Of a DNA stretch of 8,358 nucleotides, positions 5,037 to 8,358 are shown piece by piece. The position numbers were made by a program, and so were the translations under genes. Each line of letters begins with the position of its first letter. Positions within the stretch are counted from its first letter, which is position 1. The notes under the pieces were generated by a model. The model was not told the origin of the DNA and did not search any database. It was given only the letters and a program-made list of their open reading frames with translations. The stretch comes from Campylobacteraceae bacterium (GTDB taxonomy: Bacteria > Campylobacterota > Campylobacteria > Campylobacterales > Sulfurospirillaceae): contig JAFLKZ010000085.1 of NCBI GenBank assembly GCA_019162915.1, positions 7,780-16,137 on the forward strand, given 5' to 3'.

Positions 5037-7253
5037 TTAATCTTCTTTTGAAAGTATTGCGTGTAATTGGCCCATGCAAATTCCACCATCATTGATAGCT
5101 AATTGACTTGGAAAATAGAAAGACTGACTCGCTTTTTGCATGATAATTTCCATTAAAGTTCTATTTTGGAAAACACCACCTGCCAAAACAGTATCAATAC
5201 CATACTTATTTGACATCAAAATAACAATATTTGCTAAAGAATTAATAAACTTTGTTGCGATTAAATGAGGCTCTTTATCGTGAAGCATCTCTAAAAATAT
5301 ATGTTTATATCGAATGATATTTCCCTCTAAAAATATATCATAAGCGCCACTAATCGAAGCATCATATAATCCTTCAATGATAAGTCCACTCTCTCCATCA
5401 TAGCTCACATGCTCACTCACTCCACAGAGCATGGCAACCGCGTCAAAGAGCCTTCCTACTGAAGAGCACTGTGGGGTGTTTATTTTTTTATCGTAGACTT
5501 GTTTTAAAAGTTTAAGCTGTTTTGCATCAAAGCCTTCAACTTCGCAACCACTTTTCCCCAAATCAAATAATAAAGACAATAATATACGTTTAATATCTTT
5601 GATACTTGCCTCTCCCCCTAGAAGAAAAAATGGCTCAAAATAAGCAACCCGCTCATAGGATGTTTCGTTACAAAGCAGAAATTCTCCACCCCAAATCGTT
5701 CCATCATCTCCATACCCCGTTCCATCCCAAGCAATCCCTAACACTTCTCCTTGAAGCTTGTGTTCAAACATAACAGATAAAATATGCGCATAATGATGTT
5801 GAACTTGTATAAAAGGCTTATTTTGAGCTTTTGCCCATTTGGTTGAAGCATAAGAAGGATGTAAATCTCCAACGATAATATCGGGTTCAAAATCATAAAA
5901 TTTCTTAAACATATCCAGTGTTTTTTCAAATAGTTCAAATGAAGCTAAATTATCTAAATCTCCAATATAGGGACTTAAAATCACTTGGTTATAAAGATAA
6001 ATAGCAATGGCATTTTTTTGATGTGCCCCTACTGCTAAAATCTTACGCGTGTCATTACTTTTGACTCTAAAACTTTGAGGAGCAATTCCTCTTGAACTTC
6101 GCATCATAAGCATTTTAGTATCTATGAATTGTACAACGCTATCATCGCTGGAATTGATAATTTCACGATTATAATCAAGATAAAAATCACAAATATGATT
6201 AAGTCTTTCACTGAGATGTTTACCATCAGTGATGATAGGCTCTCCAGACTGATTAGCGCTTGTTGCTACGATAGGATTTTTCAAGTATTTAAAGAGCATT
6301 ACATGTAAAGGAGTATAAGGTAAAAAAACACCTATTCTATCTATATGAGGCGCTATGTGAGCACTTAACTTAGACTTTTTTTCTTTTCGTTTCAAAAGTA
6401 CAATAGGTCTTAAAAGTGAGGTTAAGCTCTCTTTCTCAACGACACTTATATGGCACTCATTTTCTATGTTCTCTATATTGCCAAACATGACAGCGAAAGG
6501 TTTGGTCGGCCTATTTTTCCTTGTACGTAGTAAGCAAATAACGTTATCATTTTGCGCATCACACATCAGATGAAAGCCACCCATGCCTTTCATCGCTACA
6601 ATGCATCCAGCATTAATCAACGCAGCTAAACGCGCTATTGCATCCTCATTTGTTGCTATGACTTGACCATCCATACTTTTAAGCATTAAAGTTGGGCCAC
6701 ATTTAGCACAGCTAATAGGTTGCGCATGGTATCTTCGGTTGAGAGGATTATCGTATTCACTTTGACATGCTTCACACATCACAAAAGGACTCATTGAGGT
6801 ATTGGGTCTATCATAAGGTACTGTTTTAACGATAGAATAACGTGGTCCACAATTAGTACAATTAATGAAAAAATAGTGATATCTTCGATTGGTGATATCA
6901 TTGAATTCAGATAAACAATCGTGACACAGCGACATATCAGGCGATATAAGGGAATATTTACTGTTTTGGCTATCACTTTTGCGTATCTCAAATATACTAT
7001 AACCAAAAAAAGGAAGCTCTTCTTTTTCAAGAAAATCTATACGAGCAAGAGGAGGAAGTTCTACATATAATAAATCATTAAAAATTTCAACATTATCTTT
7101 TAAACCCTCTATTTCAATTTCAACGCCCAAAGAGTTGTTTAAAACATAACCTTTTAATTCATGTTTCATGCATAAAGAATAGACAAAGGGTCGAAAACCA
7201 ACCCCTTGCACAATTCCTTCAATTCTATATTTAAACCTAACTTTACTGATCAA
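5037..7253 (-). CDS. hypF: HypF, carbamoyltransferase for hydrogenase cyanide ligand synthesis
   Basis: HypF converts carbamoyl phosphate and ATP to a carbamoyl-adenylate and transfers the carbamoyl group to the HypE C-terminal cysteine. All domains are present in its 738 residues. The acylphosphatase domain has GIVQGVGFRPFVY (13-25, catalytic R21) and N39. Two zinc fingers follow (C110xxC113/C132xxC135 and C160xxC163/C182xxC185). The YrdC-like domain has KGMGGFHLMCDA and RPTKPFAVM (about 205-395). The Kae1-like domain has VQHHYAH (484-490), AWDGTGYGDDGT (508-519), SSVGRLFDA (597-605), AGGVFQNRTL (691-700) and NDGG (721-724). The start is TTG: AGGGA lies 8 nt before it, no ATG occurs until residue 29, and the acylphosphatase fold begins immediately. 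It overlaps the upstream gene by 11 nt and is likely coupled to it. Confidence 0.97.
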   Translation of the reverse strand: MISKVRFKYRIEGIVQGVGFRPFVYSLCMKHELKGYVLNNSLGVEIEIEGLKDNVEIFNDLLYVELPPLARIDFLEKEELPFFGYSIFEIRKSDSQNSKYSLISPDMSLCHDCLSEFNDITNRRYHYFFINCTNCGPRYSIVKTVPYDRPNTSMSPFVMCEACQSEYDNPLNRRYHAQPISCAKCGPTLMLKSMDGQVIATNEDAIARLAALINAGCIVAMKGMGGFHLMCDAQNDNVICLLRTRKNRPTKPFAVMFGNIENIENECHISVVEKESLTSLLRPIVLLKRKEKKSKLSAHIAPHIDRIGVFLPYTPLHVMLFKYLKNPIVATSANQSGEPIITDGKHLSERLNHICDFYLDYNREIINSSDDSVVQFIDTKMLMMRSSRGIAPQSFRVKSNDTRKILAVGAHQKNAIAIYLYNQVILSPYIGDLDNLASFELFEKTLDMFKKFYDFEPDIIVGDLHPSYASTKWAKAQNKPFIQVQHHYAHILSVMFEHKLQGEVLGIAWDGTGYGDDGTIWGGEFLLCNETSYERVAYFEPFFLLGGEASIKDIKRILLSLLFDLGKSGCEVEGFDAKQLKLLKQVYDKKINTPQCSSVGRLFDAVAMLCGVSEHVSYDGESGLIIEGLYDASISGAYDIFLEGNIIRYKHIFLEMLHDKEPHLIATKFINSLANIVILMSNKYGIDTVLAGGVFQNRTLMEIIMQKASQSFYFPSQLAINDGGICMGQLHAILSKED

Positions 7254-8358
7254 TGGGAAGTTCCCTATTTAAACATATCGTATGATTTGGTTTAATATTT
7301 TTACAGGCAATCTCTGCAAATCGCTTATAGGCAAAGAGAGAACCGCCCAAAGCAATCTTCTCATTTAAAAGATTTTCTTTATAGTAATCAGCCATATCCG
7401 ATAAAAAATAACCCAAACTTTCTATATGTCCGAAACTAAGTGTTGTATCATCAGTGCCAGCTAACTTAAAACTCATACCACTGCGTATAAATTTAAGTAC
7501 ATTAAAATCAGAGATTAAAGCTTCATCTTTTAAAAGATAATAGTCAATTCTAGGGCCTTTTTTGCCACCAAAATCTTCTGCATTTTCTATTAATTTTTCA
7601 GCACCCCGCTCAAAGTTATCGCTAAGTCCTAAGATAATAGAAGCTATTTTCCATAATGTATAGACATTTTTAGGTGTATTTAGGGGGATTTCTATTTTGA
7701 GTGTAGCAGCAAAAATATCTGGAAAACTATTTTGATAGTTTTCTACTAATTTTTGACCACTTTCACCACTTTGGGATAACTGCTCAAAAATTTCACTAAA
7801 AGAAGAAGGTATATCAAAATTAACAAGATTTAACATTCCATTTTCTTTGGAATAATTCATAAACTTGTCATCATGCGTTTTACTAAGATAAAAGCAACTC
7901 GCCGTTGCATCAAAAAGCTGATGCTCTTGCATAATGGAAGCAAAAGAAGCGTGAGCATATTCTTTGAATTTTTCTAAATTTTCTACCAATGATTTTGAGG
8001 CATAACTTTTACCTTTAACAATCAAAATCTCTCCATTTTCTAGTATTGTAACTTCTAATGGTTCCATGAAAGGTAGTGTTTTTTCAAAATCCAAAGCATA
8101 ATTACATGTAAGGTTTTGAGAAGCTACTTTGAAAATAAAGTATATTCCTTTGGCAAATAATCGCTCACACAATAGATGTATAAGCAAGTCATCTGCAAGG
8201 CGGAGTTTTACTCTTTGAGTTGGTAAAATACCTTTGCTCGCATATAAAGAATTTACTTTGAGTCTAATAGATGGTCGTTCTAGGGAAGCTAAAACTTTCA
8301 TTTCATTTTCTCTAATGACAACCATTTTTTCAAGAATAGACATATCTGTGGCGATCAC
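7243..8358 (-). CDS. HydE-like [NiFe]-hydrogenase accessory protein, 5' end outside the window
   Basis: The reading frame is open to the right edge. A GTG at 8356-8358 could be internal, so at least 371 codons are present and the true start is unknown. I assign it to the HydE accessory family of Helicobacter/Wolinella/Campylobacter from its place directly before hypF and from motif similarity to HypF's Kae1-like domain. Numbering from the edge, YAH(134-136)...SIMQEHQL(141-148) parallels HypF YAH...SVMFEHKL(488-500). ILGLSDNFERGAEKLIE (242-258) parallels HypF residues about 608-627. IALGGSLFAYKRFAEI (335-350) parallels VLAGGVFQNRTLMEI (689-703). The HypF motifs HH..., DGTGYGDDGT and NDGG are missing or altered, so catalysis like HypF's is unlikely. 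In H. pylori, hydE is needed for hydrogenase activity (recalled). No signal peptide or membrane segment is visible. It is probably cotranscribed with hypF. Confidence 0.62.
   Translation of the reverse strand: MIATDMSILEKMVVIRENEMKVLASLERPSIRLKVNSLYASKGILPTQRVKLRLADDLLIHLLCERLFAKGIYFIFKVASQNLTCNYALDFEKTLPFMEPLEVTILENGEILIVKGKSYASKSLVENLEKFKEYAHASFASIMQEHQLFDATASCFYLSKTHDDKFMNYSKENGMLNLVNFDIPSSFSEIFEQLSQSGESGQKLVENYQNSFPDIFAATLKIEIPLNTPKNVYTLWKIASIILGLSDNFERGAEKLIENAEDFGGKKGPRIDYYLLKDEALISDFNVLKFIRSGMSFKLAGTDDTTLSFGHIESLGYFLSDMADYYKENLLNEKIALGGSLFAYKRFAEIACKNIKPNHTICLNRELPIDQ
7262..7266 (-). promoter_or_regulatory. hypF ribosome-binding site supporting a TTG start
   Basis: AGGGA lies 8 nt before the TTG at 7253, within the final codons of the HydE-like gene. 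No ATG or GTG near the start of the acylphosphatase domain is in frame, so this site decides the start. Confidence 0.6.

Noticed and set aside
6791..7030. Minus-strand open frame of 79 codons within hypF
   Set aside because: It is out of frame inside the zinc-finger region of an intact hypF and has no independent support.

Overview
The window is a [NiFe]-hydrogenase maturation locus from an AT-rich bacterium, most likely a member of Campylobacterota (Sulfurospirillum/Sulfurimonas/Arcobacter-like). The evidence is the compact hypB-C-D-E-A order, a HydE-like protein upstream of hypF, nikR, AT-rich intergenic promoters and general codon use. The genus cannot be fixed from the sequence alone.

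Layout, left to right. Positions 1-109 (minus) hold the start of a GNAT acetyltransferase gene cut by the window edge, preceded by a possible 10-codon mini-ORF (114-146). Positions 167-3732 (minus) are hypB-hypC-hypD-hypE-hypA in transcription order, with spacings or overlaps of +9, -14, -4 and -1 nt. This is one translationally coupled operon, driven by a clear TATAAT box at 3763-3768. Positions 3833-4525 (plus) encode a 230-residue zinc-ribbon/HTH protein resembling an IS1595-type transposase, with two of the three DDE active-site positions apparently altered. It converges on nikR (4552-4965, minus), and the two share a hairpin terminator (4518-4543). Positions 5037-7253 (minus) are hypF, started by TTG and overlapped by the 3' end of a HydE-like accessory gene (7243-8358, minus) that reaches the right edge.

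How the genes work together. HypF and HypE make the cyanide ligand from carbamoyl phosphate. HypC and HypD carry and assemble the Fe(CN)2CO unit. HypA and HypB insert nickel. HydE is a hydrogenase accessory factor. NikR should sense Ni(II) and adjust expression. The hydrogenase structural genes are not in the window and would be expected beyond the right edge.

The most unusual part is the transposase-like/nikR pair lying between hypF and hypB, genes that are contiguous in Campylobacter jejuni as I recall it. An exact 13-bp sequence occurs once upstream of each of these two convergent genes, 43 and 41 nt before the start codons, so the two copies form inverted repeats bracketing the inserted pair. 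They may be shared promoter/operator elements or relics of a mobile cassette. nikR also has a 7+7 bp dyad over its promoter with spacing close to known NikR operators. The HydE-like protein shows motif-level similarity to the Kae1-like domain of its neighbour HypF, which suggests a degenerate paralogue.
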